A stretch of DNA of 64,000 bases from Platanthera guangdongensis. Lineage: Eukaryota > Streptophyta > Magnoliopsida > Asparagales > Orchidaceae. The notes under the pieces are model-generated. The model did no database searches, was not told the DNA's origin, and was given only the letters and a program-made list of their open reading frames with translations. This document shows positions 11,258 through 23,136 of this stretch, piece by piece (within the stretch, counting starts at the first letter, position 1; every line of letters begins with the position of its first letter). Both the position numbers and the translations under genes were made by a program. The DNA is taken from positions 5,072,043-5,136,042 of the forward strand of contig CM077155.1 in the NCBI GenBank assembly GCA_039583875.1, written 5' to 3'.

Positions 11258-11702
11258 ACTCGATTTTTCCTACTGATTCTGTGAGCCCTCTCTGTCCGCG
11301 CATCTTGTTTCTCCTTCCCGTGACCTATCTTCGCGTCTTGTTTCTTCCTCTGGCCTTCGCCCTGTTCGTGCGGTTTCTTTCTCTCCTTGTCGCTGCCCTT
11401 TGTGTGCGCGACCTCTTGATTCCTCTTTCTTCTTGTCGCGCACTTTGCTTAGTCGCTGACTCTACTTTTCTAGTCGCTCCTCATCTTTGTCGCCGCGACT
11501 AGTTCTTAAGTCGCCGCGACCTGTGCCTAGTCACCGTGCCCTCACTTTCTAGCCGCGACCCGTTCTTTGTCACCGCAACTTCTCCTTCTAGCCGCGACCT
11601 GCTCTTTGTCGTCGCGACTTCTCCCTTCTATACGCGACCTGCTCTTTGTCGTCATGACTTCTCCCTTCTAGTCGCAACTTATTCTTCTCGCTTCTCTCCT
11701 CT

Positions 11703-12600
11703 ATGTCCAACTCCGATATCTCTACCACCACTACTCTCGTTGCCGCTCATCCTCCTACACCTCCCACTCCTTCTGGTAACCTTGGCACCGCTTTCAAACT
11801 CATTGGTCCCAACTATCCGGATTGGAGTGTCTCCTTCACCTTCCTTCTCCGCTCTCAACGCAAATGTCATCATCTCACAGATGACCCTCCTCCGCATGAT
11901 TCCCCTATCTATGATGATTGGAATGACAGTGATGCTCTTGTCCGCACATGTCTGGCTAATAGCCACTCTGATGAATTCCTCCCTGTCATCCGTCATGATG
12001 AAACAGTCAAGGCAGCTTGGCTACATCTCGCCGCTCTCTACTCCAAGGGGGCTCAGACGCCTCACATCTATACTCTATATGCGGACCTCTTTGCTTATCC
12101 CTCCATGTCTTTAGTTGCTGCTTATCAACAAGTCCAGGCTCTCGGAGCCAAAATTCTCCAAAATCGCCCCTTCTTTGCTGATCTCGCTGAGCAGCACAAA
12201 CAGTTCCAAGAGCTTCTGGTTGTGTGTTATCTTCTATGACTTCCTGAGTCGTATGACATGTTATGTCAACAAATCCTTGGCGAGGAGGAGACTACCACCC
12301 GGGATGCCACTGCTGCCCGCATCGCCACTATAGCATCTCTACTCCAACGTCCGCTGTTATCCTCCCCTCCTCAACCAGACAACTCCTCTCACCATACTCA
12401 GCGAAGTGGCTCTGGTGGCCTCCACCTCCCATCAAGCGACCATGGTGCTTCCCGCTTTCTCTGCTCTCACCGTGGCCACACCGACCACACGGTTGATCAC
12501 TGCTGGACGAAGCATCCTCATCTTCGACCATCTGTGGATGCTTCCACTTCTTCTTCGAAGCCATCCGCCTCAGTGGTCACGTCTTCAGGTAGTGCCCACG
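11703..12600 (+). pseudogene. gag: gag of element F, with one internal stop
   Basis: The frame starts MSNSDISTTTT and contains the copia gag core LIGPNYPDWSVSFTFLLRSQ (from about 11801). A TGA at 12237-12239 interrupts the same frame, which reopens at once and runs to the protease. A zinc-knuckle-like segment near 12458-12500 (CSHRGHTDHTVDHC) has Arg where the second cysteine of C-x2-C-x4-H-x4-C is expected, so the knuckle is probably broken. The leader before ATG is very rich in CGCGACCTG-type repeats (11480-11690). Confidence 0.87.
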
Positions 12601-12605
12601 TCGCT

Positions 12606-15600
12606 ACTCAAGGTAAATGGTTGATCGACTCTGGTGCTACCAATCATATAACCTGCAATCCGCAATGGTTTTTCTCCTAGAATAGCATGACCGGTTGCAC
12701 CCGGTACTTGTTGTGGATGGCTCTCCCTCACCGGTTAATGGAACAGGTGTAGTTCAAGTCACTCCGTCTGTTCGCCTGGCGGATACCCTCTACGTGCCCA
12801 AGTTCCCTTGCAACTTGTTATTTGTTACTTCACTTTGCAAGCAACTACAATGCTCTATCATATTCACTTCTACTACTTGTTCTTTTCAGGATCCGGGCAC
12901 CAAGCGTACGATTGCTACTGGGATTGAGAGCGGCGGCCTCTACTTCCTCGACAACATTTCTGCACTCTCCGCCTTCTCCACATCTTTTAATGATCTTCTC
13001 TAGTGGCATCTTCGTCTTGGTCATGCTCCTCCACATATTCTTCGTCAGCTTCTACCACATCTTCCTCCATAGAGTCCACCTCTCAACTATGATGCATGTC
13101 AGCTTGGCAAGCATCACCACTCCTCCTTCCCACCAAAGCAAGGTCATGGATCTTCCCGGCTGTTTGAACTTGTTCACTCCGACATATGGGGTCCTGCTCC
13201 TACCCTCACCATAGGTCGGGGTAGTTCATATTTTGTAACATTTATTGATGATTTCTCTAGATGTACGTGGGTGTATCTTTTAAAGGATCGCTCCGAACTC
13301 TTTTCTGTATGGACATCGTTTTATAATATGATTAAGAATCTTTTTGATATGTCTATTAAAATATTTCGTTCTGACAATGCTAAGAAATATCTTAGCACTG
13401 CTTTCTCTTATTTTTGTATGCAAAATGGTATTATTCATCAAACTATCTGTTTCTATACCTCTCAACAAAATGGGGTGGCGGAATGCAAGAACCGTCACCT
13501 CCTCGATGTCGCTCGCACTCTGATGACATAGATATAAGTTTCTCGCTCCTATTGGGGCCACACTGTCCTCATCTCCTATTACCTCATTAATCGCATTCCA
13601 TCCACGGTTCTCCACGGACAAACCCCATTCTCTATTTTATATCCAAGCAAGGATTCGTTTCCTATTCCTCTGCGTTTCTTTGGGTGCATGACTTTTGTGC
13701 ACTATCCTTCTGCCACTCATGACAAACTCGACTCACGTGCCACCAAATATGTCTTTTTGGGTTACTCAACTACTTAAAAAGGGTACTGTTATTTTGATCT
13801 CGTTCTTCGTAAACAATACGTATCCGCGGATGTGACCTTATTCGAGAATGTGTCTTATTTCTCTTCTGACCCGTCTACAGTTCTTTCACCTTCTCCCACC
13901 ATCCCCTCTACCCGGTCTACTCCCATCGAGATTTTCCCACCATCGAGATTTTCCCACCATCGCCTCTACCGTCTCCTCCTTCCCTCTCCTCCTCATCACC
14001 ACCGCTCTCTCCCTCCTCTCCGCAGCCGTCCCTCTCCTCTCCCGGGCCAGCTCTCTCCTCCATAAAGGCTTCGGTTACTGAGTAACATGCTGATCTGGAT
14101 CTTCCCATGCTCTTCGCAAAGGGGTGCGAACGTGTACCCAGCACCCACTGGCTGCTGTTGTTTCATATGACTGTCTCACTCCTTCTCGCAGGGCATTTGC
14201 ATTGGCTATCTCTGCGACTGCCACTCCCCGCACCTACCAGGAAGCTCTTGATGTTCCTCATTGGAAGGCCTCCATGGATGAGGAAATTTCTACCCTCACT
14301 GAACGGGGTACCTGGACCATAGTTCCCCCATCTTTGGGGACTGATGTGGTTGGCTGTCGCTGGATATTTGTTGTAAAGTTCCGTCCGGATGGCAGCGTGG
14401 ATCGATATAAGGCCCTCCTTGTGGCTAAAGGCTTCACTCAGACCTATGGTGTTGATTACTTCGACACCTTCTCTCACATTGCTCATCTTAGCACCATTCG
14501 GGTCCTTCTCTCTGTCGCTGTCAACAGGGATTGGCCCATTCACAGCTAGATGTTAAGAATGCTTTTATCTACGGTGATCTTTAGGAAGATGTTTACATGG
14601 AGCAACCTACATGGTATGTTGCTCAGGGGGAGACACAAGTATGCCGACTAAAGATGGATATCTATGGCCTAAAGCAAAGCCCTCGTGCTCCGGGGGATTT
14701 TTTGTTCGTAAAACCGCCTCGGGTCTGGTAGTTCTTGCGGTATATGTGGATTACATTCTTCTTACTGGCGATGACCAGGAAGGGGTAACTTTGACAAAGA
14801 AACACCTCGTCAACACCTGGTGACAAAGTACATGGGCTCCCCGAAATACTTTCTGGGGATTGAAATCTCTAGGAAGCCCAACTCCATGATCCTTTCCCAA
14901 CGGAATTATGTTATTGATCTTTTAAAGGAGGCAGGGTAAACTGGTACTAAACCTGCCCGATGTCCCATGACTGTCGGAGAAGACAAAACTTGGACAAATG
15001 ATTCGACCCTTCTATTTGATCTTACGAGGTACCGGTGTCTGGTTAGCAAACTCATTTATCTCACGGTAACCAAACCCGACATCTCTTATGTTGTGGGCAA
15101 GGTGAGCCAGTTCATGCAAGCTCTTATGGATTGTATTCTATAATCTGCCCTAAGGATATTGGAGTATGTTAAAGCAGCGCCAGGGAAAGGACTCCTTTTT
15201 CAGAAGAATGGTCACTTAAGGGTTGAAGCGTACTCAGATTTGAGCTATGCTGATGACAATGGTGACCGCAAGTCAACATCGGGTTTCTACACATTTGTTG
15301 GAGGAAATATTGTGAGCTGGAAGAGCAAGAAACACTTTGTGGTCTCCAGGTCTAGTGCCGAAGCGAAATATCGCAGTATGACATCGACTACATGTCAGTT
15401 GAAATGGTTAGGGGCTCTCATGCTTGACTTAGGATAGGTCTACAACTATTCTCTTCCTACGTTCTGTGACAACAAGGCCGCGATATACATCTCCAAAAAT
15501 CCTGTCTTCCATGAGAGAACAAAACATATAGAAGTCGACTGTCACTTTATTCGGGAAGAGATCTTGAAAAAAGAGATTTGTACTCCGTTCGTCACTTCCG

Positions 15601-15698
15601 ACAATGAGTTGGCAAATGTCTTCACCAAGCCAGTATCGACTTCCTTTTTCCATATTTGTGAAAAGTTGGGCATGATTGATATCTATACTACAGCTTGA
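12606..15698 (+). pseudogene. pol: pol of element F, heavily decayed
   Basis: The protease motif WLIDSGATNH is near 12618. Integrase remnants include TFIDDFSRCTWVY (about 13240), RSDNA (about 13370) and QQNGVAECKNR (about 13464). Reverse transcriptase has [10 protein letters not shown] (about 14353) and an active site reading YVDY (14743-14754) where YVDD is usual. RNase H has SWKSKKHFVVSRSSAEAKY (near 15315) and TKP near 15625. Stops and frameshifts are scattered throughout, more than in the Sirevirus copies, suggesting an older insertion. The last frame ends at TGA 15696-15698, abutting the purine tract. Confidence 0.9.
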
Positions 15699-15705
15699 GG
15701 GGGAG
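15697..15705 (+). other. Polypurine tract of element F
   Basis: GAGGGGGAG immediately before the 3' LTR start. Confidence 0.88.
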
Positions 15706-16135
15706 TGTTGCAGTATGGAGGCTGGATGGTCTATTGTTGTTCGGAGGCCGGGCGGTCTAGCAGCTTATCCTAGTCGGCTTGTATGCCGGGCTGTTGCTGT
15801 TTGGTATCCCAATGGTCTAGCGGTTTGTCTCAGACGACTTGGAGACCGGTTGGTCTAGCAGTCTCCTATGGCGGCTTGTTCTCTGTGGCGCTTGTTCTTG
15901 TACTGTTGGTTGTCGGGCGGTTAGCCGACTTGTCTAACCACACGACTTTTATGGTTTGTTTATTTGTAAAGCCGCATATACTTATAATTTTTTAGCCCCA
16001 TATTGCTTATTTGTAATCTCTCTCATCTCCTTCATTCTATAAAAGGGAAGATATACCTTTGTAATAGATACTTTTTTTGGATAATAAAGTTTTTATTACT
16101 CCAAATTTTTGGTCTGCTTTTTTCTGTTCGCACAT
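15706..16135 (+). repeat. 3' LTR of element F
   Basis: Begins TGTTGCAGTATGG, ends GTTCGCACA, then TGGCT. Collinear with the 5' LTR. Confidence 0.92.
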
Positions 16136-16339
16136 GGCTTATGCTTGAATGTAGTGTGAGGGGATGTTTCCCCCTTTGTTTAGATGGCTTCTAGGAACTT
16201 GGAGTCCACATTCGTCTAAGTGGCGCAAGAGGACTCACAGTTTGCCCTAGCCCTAGTCCATAAGAGGATTGGTGACTTATTCCTATCTTGGGAATGCTCG
16301 TATTTCATTCCCTTTGAGGCGGAAAAGGATCTTTATTTG

Positions 16340-16888
16340 TTTATGGCTTGGATGGATTGAGGGTCTGCTCCATTATTGGCGGAGGCGACAAAAAAACTTT
16401 CTTCATATGCACCTCAGGAGGACCATGTTCTATCCGGGTGGAGGTAGCAAAGAACCTATGCTCGTTTACGTTTCTGGAGGACCTGGGTCCATCCAGATGA
16501 AAGTGGTGAAAAACCTTTATTCGTTTACGCATCAGGAGACCGGGATCTGTCCAGGTAGAGGTGGAAAAAAACCTAAGTTTATTCGCACCTCAGGATGACC
16601 AGGATCCGTTCTGGTTGAGGTGGCAAAGAACCTTTATTCGTTCGTGCATTAGGAAAAAGGAGTCCATCGAGGTGGAGGTAGCGAAGAACCTTTATTCGTT
16701 CACGCCTCAGGAGGATCGGGGTCCATCCAGGTGGAGCTGATGAAGAACATTTGTTCGTTCGGCCCTCAGAAGAACCGGGATTCGTCGAAGTGGAGGTGAC
16801 GAAAAACCTTTGTTTGTTCGCAGCTCAGGAGGACCGAGGTCCATTTAAGTGGAGATAGCGAAGAACCTTTGTTCGTTCGTGCATAAAT
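16340..16888 (+). repeat. 59-bp minisatellite, about 9 units
   Basis: Units contain AAGAACCTTTATTCGTTC followed by CCTCAGGAGGACCGGG, GTCCATCCAG and GTGGAGGT. The landmark AACC recurs at about 16454, 16514, 16571, 16630, 16688, 16747, 16806 and 16865, giving spacings of 57-60 bases. Confidence 0.85.
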
Positions 16889-17541
16889 TAGACATAAATT
16901 AACAACATAAATTAACATTTTGGGGATCTAAAATTCAAATTGAATGTGATGCCCCAAAAATAACCCATGAATGTATGTGTACATTTTTATACTCACTCGT
17001 GAGGGGTATTTGGTTTTACCTTGGAGAAACCTGAGCGAAATGAAAAGTTTTGAGCATTATTGGACTGCACATGTTGGGCATGCTCGTGCTTTAAATATTG
17101 ATTTGAAAGAATAGTCGGACAACTGCACGTTTGGCGGGCTTTAAAAGCACACATCTCTACCTTAACATTGTCCTAAAAGAATATTTGAACGGGCATAAAT
17201 CCTTTGTAATGGGTGGTTGTGAGGCCATGAGTGACTTCTACTTTAATGATGTGTGCATGCTTAGTTAGACTCGTGTGATGTTTCGCTGGGTTGCAGTGTA
17301 TCTCTAGACGAACACAACTCAGTAATGATACAATATAGGCCTTTTTTATTTTACATGCTCAACAGAATACTTGTGTGATTTTTGAGATACAATGTGTAGA
17401 GTAGTTTATTTACTCTTTATGGGTTTTATTATACATATTGCATACTGATAGTGTTTGAGATAGCTCATCCTAAATTTTCTAGGATGATCGGAGGAGGGAG
17501 TTGTTACATAATGAATGGTCAATTTTGGTTGACCCTCGTTT

Positions 17542-17578
17542 TTCCTTTTCTTCGCCTTCATCGGCGAAGAAAAGGGAA
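17542..17578. other. Short perfect inverted repeat
   Basis: CCTTTTCTTCGCC (17544-17556) and GGCGAAGAAAAGG (17563-17575) form a 13-bp stem with a 6-base loop. No function is evident. Confidence 0.7.
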
Positions 17579-18273
17579 GCCATTGACAAGTGAAGAGTTG
17601 GACTAATCATGGCTTCTTAATATCATGTCAAAAGTAAATAAATAAATGGAATTGGATTGGAAAACACGCCTCTTGGTATTCGACCTCAATTTCTGCTGCT
17701 ATGATGTTCTTCCACCGATCATTTTATGGAAGAAATGAGAAAGGAGAAAGAAGGGGAGCTGCGATGGGGGGGGGGGGGTGGCTTGTGGGAAATGTGAGGG
17801 ATGGTTGTGAGAGAGGTGGGAATCAAGACGCAAGAGGGAAAATGAAGGGATTGGGATCGACAGAACTTGATTACCAGTGGTACAACAACACTATAAGGGT
17901 GAGTCTATGGCTAGCGGTGTCAAATTCGTGCCAGTTTGCCACAAATTGCAGCGGCGATATATGCATTTGGGATGAAAATGACAACTCCGGAGCAAGTTGT
18001 GAAGATGAAGGCATTATATTTCGGCTGTAGGGAGAAATAGGTGTGCGATTAAAAATGCATACGTTGAGAAAAATGTTTAAAAAAACAAGTTTTTTTGGGG
18101 TACCGATATCAAGACTCGGACTGCATAAAACAATATTGTATATTAAATGCTTGATTTAAATATTTTGATATTAGAATTACAACATTAGATGTGAGTATGT
18201 GACAAACTACAATGAATTTTGCTTAAACACACATGTATAAAATATGGAGAGCAAAATATATTTGAATGCATAT

Positions 18274-18301
18274 ATTATTATTATTATTATTATTATTATT
18301 T
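18274..18301. repeat. (ATT)n microsatellite
   Basis: Nine tandem ATT units in AT-rich DNA. Confidence 0.95.
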
Positions 18302-18639
18302 AGGCAAAAGAACTTTTTGGAAACAATTGTTTTCATGTTTTTTTAAAAAATTGGTGGCTCTCTTCTTTTCATAAAAACTTTTTAAAAACATACTTTTCAT
18401 AAGAGTTCGTTCGTTTCAACGACATTTATATTAAAGTATTGACTTTAAGAAAATGAGTCATTTTCGCTGTTCGTATCAAGAGTGAAATTGGTTTTCTGGT
18501 GGAAACCCGTAGATATTCACACAAAACTAAAAACTCATTGATTCAATATCTATCTTCAAGTGCGGATATTGAGATTGTCAACATCGACTTTTCAAAAGAA
18601 GAGTAATAATTTTTGCATGAATGCGATTTTTTTTGAACC

Positions 18640-18800
18640 AGACATGATTTTTTCGCCCGAAAACGACTTTTTTGCACGGACGCGATTTTCTGGCCTGGAC
18701 GCTATTTTTTTCGCTCGTACACGTTTTTTTCGTCCGGACGCGCTTTTTTCGCCCGGACGTGTTTTTTCGACCGGACGCGATTTTTTCGCCAGAGCGCGGA
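18640..18800. repeat. T-tract/CpG alternating array, block 1
   Basis: Units such as GCGATTTTTTCGCCCGGA repeat about every 18-23 bases. Each has a run of 5-7 T followed by a CG-rich block. Confidence 0.75.
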
Positions 18801-18984
18801 TTGATATTCAAAAATTGGCTTTTAAAATGCAAAAACAAATCATGTCATTTAGATGTAGAGTTTTAGGAAGAGAATTGACTTTTGAGTTCAAAGTCATTCA
18901 TAATGAGGGAATCCTGCAAATCCCTCCATTTAATATTTAGGACATGTCACTGTTTTGAGATTAAGCATTCTGCAACAACAAACT

Positions 18985-19190
18985 CACTCAAGCGCGCATT
19001 TTCTTCAAGCCCCACGTTTTTGCATCGACACTCATTTTCACCGAGGCATTTATTTTCTCTAGGGGCATATATTTTTCACTATGATGTGCATTTTTTGTCG
19101 AGTCCTGCATTTTTCTCATGACAATGCAATTTTGCCAGTTTTTTTGTCCGGGTGTGCATTTTCCGCTCAAGGGCGCATTTTTCGCACGAG
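18985..19190. repeat. T-tract/CpG alternating array, block 2
   Basis: Degenerate units of CGCATTTTTC with GGGC or CGAG blocks, of the same style as block 1 but more diverged. Confidence 0.6.
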
Positions 19191-20145
19191 CACTCATTTT
19201 CCGTCCGGCATGCATTTTTCCCCCTTGACTCACATTATCCGCCTTGGCGTTCATATTTTTGCCCGGTCGTGCGTTTTTTGCCTAGGCGCGTCTTTTTCCG
19301 CGTTGGCGCACGTTTTTTCACCCGGACGTGCCTTTTTCCGTCTCCGTGTATGATTTTCCTCCCGGGCGAGCATTTTCCTCCCGGCGGCCATTTCCACCGG
19401 GGCGTCCATTTTTCCGGCCAAACGCTCATTTTTTCCCGGACACGCAATTTTCGCCCGGGCTCATTATCCTTCACGGCACACATTTTTCGCCCGAATACGT
19501 ATTTTTTGCCGGAGCACAAAATTTTCGCCATTCTTTTCAATACAAATTTCAATATCAATTCACTCTCACTCTCTCTCATGCATGCTAAAAAAGTCAAAAG
19601 ACTATTACTAAAAAGTTGGTATTCCATACAAAAGATGTATAACATCATGAAACGATTTTTCGCACGTGCATTAATTTTCCATCCGGGCAAGCATTTTCCC
19701 CCTTGACTCACATTATCCGCCTTGGCGTTCATATTTTTGCCCGGTCGTGCGTTTTTGGCCTAGGCGCGTCTTTTTCCGTCTTGGCACACGTTTTTTCACC
19801 CGGGCGAGCCTTTTTCCGTCTCCGCGTATGATTTTCCGCCCGGGCGCGCATTTTCCTCCCGGCGGCCATTTCCACCAGGGCGTTCATTTTTCCGGCCAAA
19901 CGCTCATTTTCTCCCGGACACGCATTTTTCACTCGGGCTCATTATCCTTCACGACGCGCATTTTTCGCCCGTATGCGCATTTTTTGCGTGAGCACAAAAT
20001 TTTCACCATTCTTTTCAATACCAATTTCAACATCAATTCTCTCACACTCTCTCTCATGCATGCTAAAAAAGTCAAAAGCCTATTACTAAAAAGTTGGTAT
20101 TCCATACAAAAGATGTATAACATCATGAAACGATTATTCAAACAC
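19190..20145 (+). repeat. 478-bp tandem duplication containing T-tract/CpG units
   Basis: Two copies in direct orientation. CTTGACTCACATTATCCGCC occurs near 19224 and near 19702, and CATCATGAAACGAT at 19643 and 20121. Both give an offset of 478 bases. Each copy ends in an AT-rich non-repetitive 130-base segment containing CATGCATGCTAAAAAAGTC. Confidence 0.9.
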
Positions 20146-20614
20146 TCTAAACCATTTCAAAATAGCTTTTTGACACTCTAATGCCATCGTTTATTTCCCA
20201 TCACAACTTTTTTTATTGCCACCACCGTCCCAAACATAGCTGAAATTTTTTTTCCATGCATTCATAGAAGCCGGGAGAAAGCACATGCTGGAGGTGCACA
20301 AGTTTCATGCAGGCAAGCATCAAAAATGCGGGATTCTCCAGCTACCAAAACAAATTAATGTAATCCTCCATATCCCTTTGAACGGATAAATGGATTGTAT
20401 TTTGAGAGGTAGACGTCGGGGTCAAACCCAAGTTTCATAAGCTATGAGTCCAACTTATGACATCCCAAAAACACTTATCTCTAAAAAAAGTCCTAAGCGC
20501 TTTCTGAAACCCGTCTCTAGCCCTCGTGAGTCCTCTGATGTTGAGGCGTAAGAAAATGCAATCCGGCGTTGAAATCTTGTGCCTAGGCCGTCACCGTCGT
20601 CTACTAGGGAAAAT

Positions 20615-21175
20615 CTGGACGTGATTTTTTCGCCCGGACGCAATTTTTTATTCAGGACGTGATTTTTTCCCCGGGCGGGAGTTTTTTGACCCGGCGCCCT
20701 TTTTTGCCCGGGTGCGATTTTTTCGGTCTGGGGCGATTTTTTCAGCCTGGGAGCGATATTTTTGCCCTGACGCAATATTTTTTCCTGAGCGCAATTTTTT
20801 CACTCAAGCGTGTTTTTTCGCCCGAATGAGATTATTTTCGCCACGGCACAATATTTTTCACCCATCCGCAATTCTTCGTTGCTCGGGGGCATTTTTTTGC
20901 ACGAGCACGATTTTTTCGCACCAACGCTGCCCTGGCGCGATTTTTTTTCCCGGGCGCATTTTTTTTTCTCATGGGAGAGTTTTTTTCGACCCTTCGCATT
21001 TTTTTGCCGGAGCGCGTTTTTTTCCCGGATGCAATTTTTTCTCCCAGAGGTAATTTTTCACCCGGCCACGAATTTTTCGCCCGATGCATTTTTTTGCCCG
21101 TCCGCAATTTTTTATCTTGACCTCGTTTTTTTGCCAGAGCGGATTTTCTTTCGCACGGATGCATTTTTTTGATTT
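20615..21175. repeat. T-tract/CpG alternating array, block 3
   Basis: The longest block, with about 25 units of TTTTTT followed by CGCCCGGACGC-like sequence, spaced about 18-23 bases. Long open frames through it on both strands are by-products of the repeat. Confidence 0.75.
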
Positions 21176-21202
21176 CGGGAAAAATTATCGTGAAAGTGAT
21201 GG

Positions 21203-21878
21203 GTTAGATCAGGAATACTCTAGAGGGGGGAGGGTGAATAGAGTATCTTTAGGTTTTTAAACATTTTTGGTGTAAATAAAAACTTCTAAGTTAAACAATC
21301 CTAAGTTAAGTTAATCTACCACAGGTATTGCAGAAAATAAACTAATCAAACATAAACAACAAACCTAACTATCACAGCTACAGCAAGAACAAAAGAAAAG
21401 AGCATCCAGACAACACAAGAATTTTATAGTGGTTCTCCAACCTGTGTACATTCACTCTTTTACCACCCTGGTAGGAATCCACTCAGGTTTTTAATCAGCT
21501 GACGGCCACCAATGAGCTTTTGATCAGGTGCTCAAAAACCAAATATCAAGTCTTTTGATCAGGTGACTTGCAATCGGGAATAACTTTTGAAGGGAGTTAA
21601 GAACCCTTTATACAGTGGGGGATGAGAGATTGATTTTGTCTGTTCTTTCTCAAAGTACAACTGAGAAGACTTTTGTGGATTTTGATGTTAGCAAAGGCTC
21701 CCCCTGAGATATTGAATGATTCAGGAAGTTGGAGCTTTGCTGCAGGGTGATAGGCCTTCAGGCTTTTGCTTTGACCAGAAGAACTCCAGAAACTTCTTTG
21801 ACAGATAGACTGTTTGTTGTCCTTTGAAGTAGCCTGGAATGAAGAAGGAAGAAGACACTTGATTTTGGATGTATGTTC
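21203..21878 (-). repeat. Minus-strand Sirevirus LTR fragment, part 1
   Basis: Reading the minus strand gives the 3' half of an A/B/D-type LTR, including a CTCTAGAG end, the GTGGTTCTCC side of the conserved hairpin near 21430 and TTTTGATCAGGT loops of the leader hairpins. It stops at the insertion of element C and continues at 34248. Confidence 0.85.
21874..21878 (+). other. Target site duplication, left of element C
   Basis: TGTTC here and at 34248-34252 flank element C exactly. Confidence 0.93.
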
Positions 21879-22015
21879 TGTTGGGTACATTAGAAAATGT
21901 GTACCAGATTTGGAGAAGCCTCACCTAACTCAATGATATACATCAAAGGTGTATTTGATGTTGTTTGAGTTCAAGTGTGCAGGTTAAGAAGAAAGCAGAA
22001 ATAATTCTAAGTACA

Positions 22016-22545
22016 TGTGTCAACACCAGTATATTTGTGTCGACACTTAAGAAGGCATGTGTCGACACATTGGGAAAGTCTGTGTCGACACCAAGAGTCA
22101 AATGTGTCGACACATGGAGGCTGTGTCGACACACAGAAGAAAACAAGCTAAGTCAGAATTCTGTGAAGAGTTGAAGTATTTGTGTCGATACATGGAGGCA
22201 GTGTCGACACACAGAAGGAAAGTCAGCATTCAACTGTGTCGACACATGGAGGCTGTGTCGACACACAAAACAGTTGTCGACAACAACTGTGTCGACACCT
22301 GGAGGAAGTGTCGACACACATAATGACAAGTCTACATCAACTGTGTCGACACACAGGACTTGTGTCGAGACACAGCAGAAGATTTACAAAGTCTAGTTGC
22401 TGTGAAGTGATGAAGTACTTGTGTCGACACAAAGGAGCTGTGTCGACACATGCAAATGAAGCATTGTTAAGAAGTAGTGTCGACACCAAAGGAGCTGTGT
22501 CGACACCATCAAGACTTGTGTCGACACTTACACTACTTGTGTTGA
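22016..22545 (+). repeat. TGTGTCGACACA palindrome array in U3 (C 5' LTR)
   Basis: About 17 copies of GTCGAC within TGTGTCGACACA-like 12-mers, plus several one-base variants, separated by roughly 10-50 bases of non-identical spacer. All lie upstream of the TATA-like element. Confidence 0.93.
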
Positions 22546-22708
22546 CACAAGATGAAGTACAGTTAGGACAATTTTTGCTGAGACAGAATTTGATTCAAGA
22601 AGTGACTGAAGACTGGATTGCTGATGTAACCAACAGGTCAACTACAGCTGTCAGAACTGTCAGAAGTTGGTTGGAAACTGGGACAGCCGGTCAACATAGA
22701 AGAAGTCT

Positions 22709-22717
22709 ATTTATAGA
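22709..22717 (+). promoter_or_regulatory. TATA-like element of C LTR
   Basis: TATTTATAG, conserved at the same offset in the 3' LTR (near 33329). Confidence 0.55.
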
Positions 22718-23136
22718 TGGATTCTATCAACTTTTGCGACAAGAATCAACAGAGTGAAAAACTAAGAAATAGACCCAACCAGATCCAGAGAAAACTGTAA
22801 ATCAGTATTATTGAAGAAACTTCAGAATTACTTGGAGAGAGAGAACTCCAGTGATTGAAGTCAAGAAAGAGACTTGTCTAATCAACTCTCTTAAGAAGCA
22901 GGTGCTGAACCAGACTGCAAAGAAGGATCCAGATCTAATTCTGCATCTTAAGAAGGAAGTGGCCAGCTGGACTACTTCAACAAGATCAACTTTTACTAAG
23001 TTCAGATTCAAGAATCTTTGAAGAAAGCAAAGACAAATTGATCACAGAAATCTGTTCTATCAAGAACTGATCAAGAAGGTTGCACTTTTCATTCTCTCAA
23101 ACTGAGTGGTAACCTAGAACAGTTTATTATCATTTT

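Larger units (their letters stand above)
10819..16135 (+). mobile_element. Element F: complete but inactive Ty1/copia element with short LTRs
   Basis: Two LTRs of about 430 bp (10819-11245 and 15706-16135) enclose a tRNA-iMet type primer-binding site, a gag-pol region in copia order and a GAGGGGGAG purine tract. Flanks read GGGCT on the left and TGGCT on the right, a five-base target duplication with one mismatch. It lacks the TCGA palindromes, the long LTR and ORF3, so it is not a Sirevirus. gag-pol has many stops. Base composition is more GC-rich and pyrimidine-rich on the plus strand than in the Sireviruses. Confidence 0.93.
16136..21202. other. Unassigned repeat-rich DNA between F and the minus-strand LTR
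   Basis: No gene is recognised. It holds the 59-bp minisatellite, a short hairpin (17542-17578), a G13 run (17766-17778), an ATT microsatellite, a 478-bp tandem duplication and T-tract/CpG arrays, listed separately. The open frame 17701-18030 has no recognised homology. The stretch 16940-17510 (TGATGCCCCAAAAATAACC...) could be a degraded LTR but no partner copy is present. Confidence 0.5.

Noticed and set aside
16940..17510. Gypsy-type LTR beginning TGATGCCCC
   Set aside because: No second copy, primer site or target duplication in the window. Evidence is too weak to call.
17701..18030. 109-codon open frame as a host gene
   Set aside because: Starts at a G13 run, has no recognised motif and no supporting context.
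18560..21172. Several open frames rich in Phe/Arg on the plus strand and Lys/Arg on the minus strand
   Set aside because: They translate the T-tract/CpG repeats in different frames and are by-products of the repeat.
22016..22545. CRISPR-like array of palindromic repeats with spacers
   Set aside because: Repeats are short 12-mers with irregular spacer lengths in a plant LTR, no leader or cas genes, and the same layout recurs in the partner LTR.
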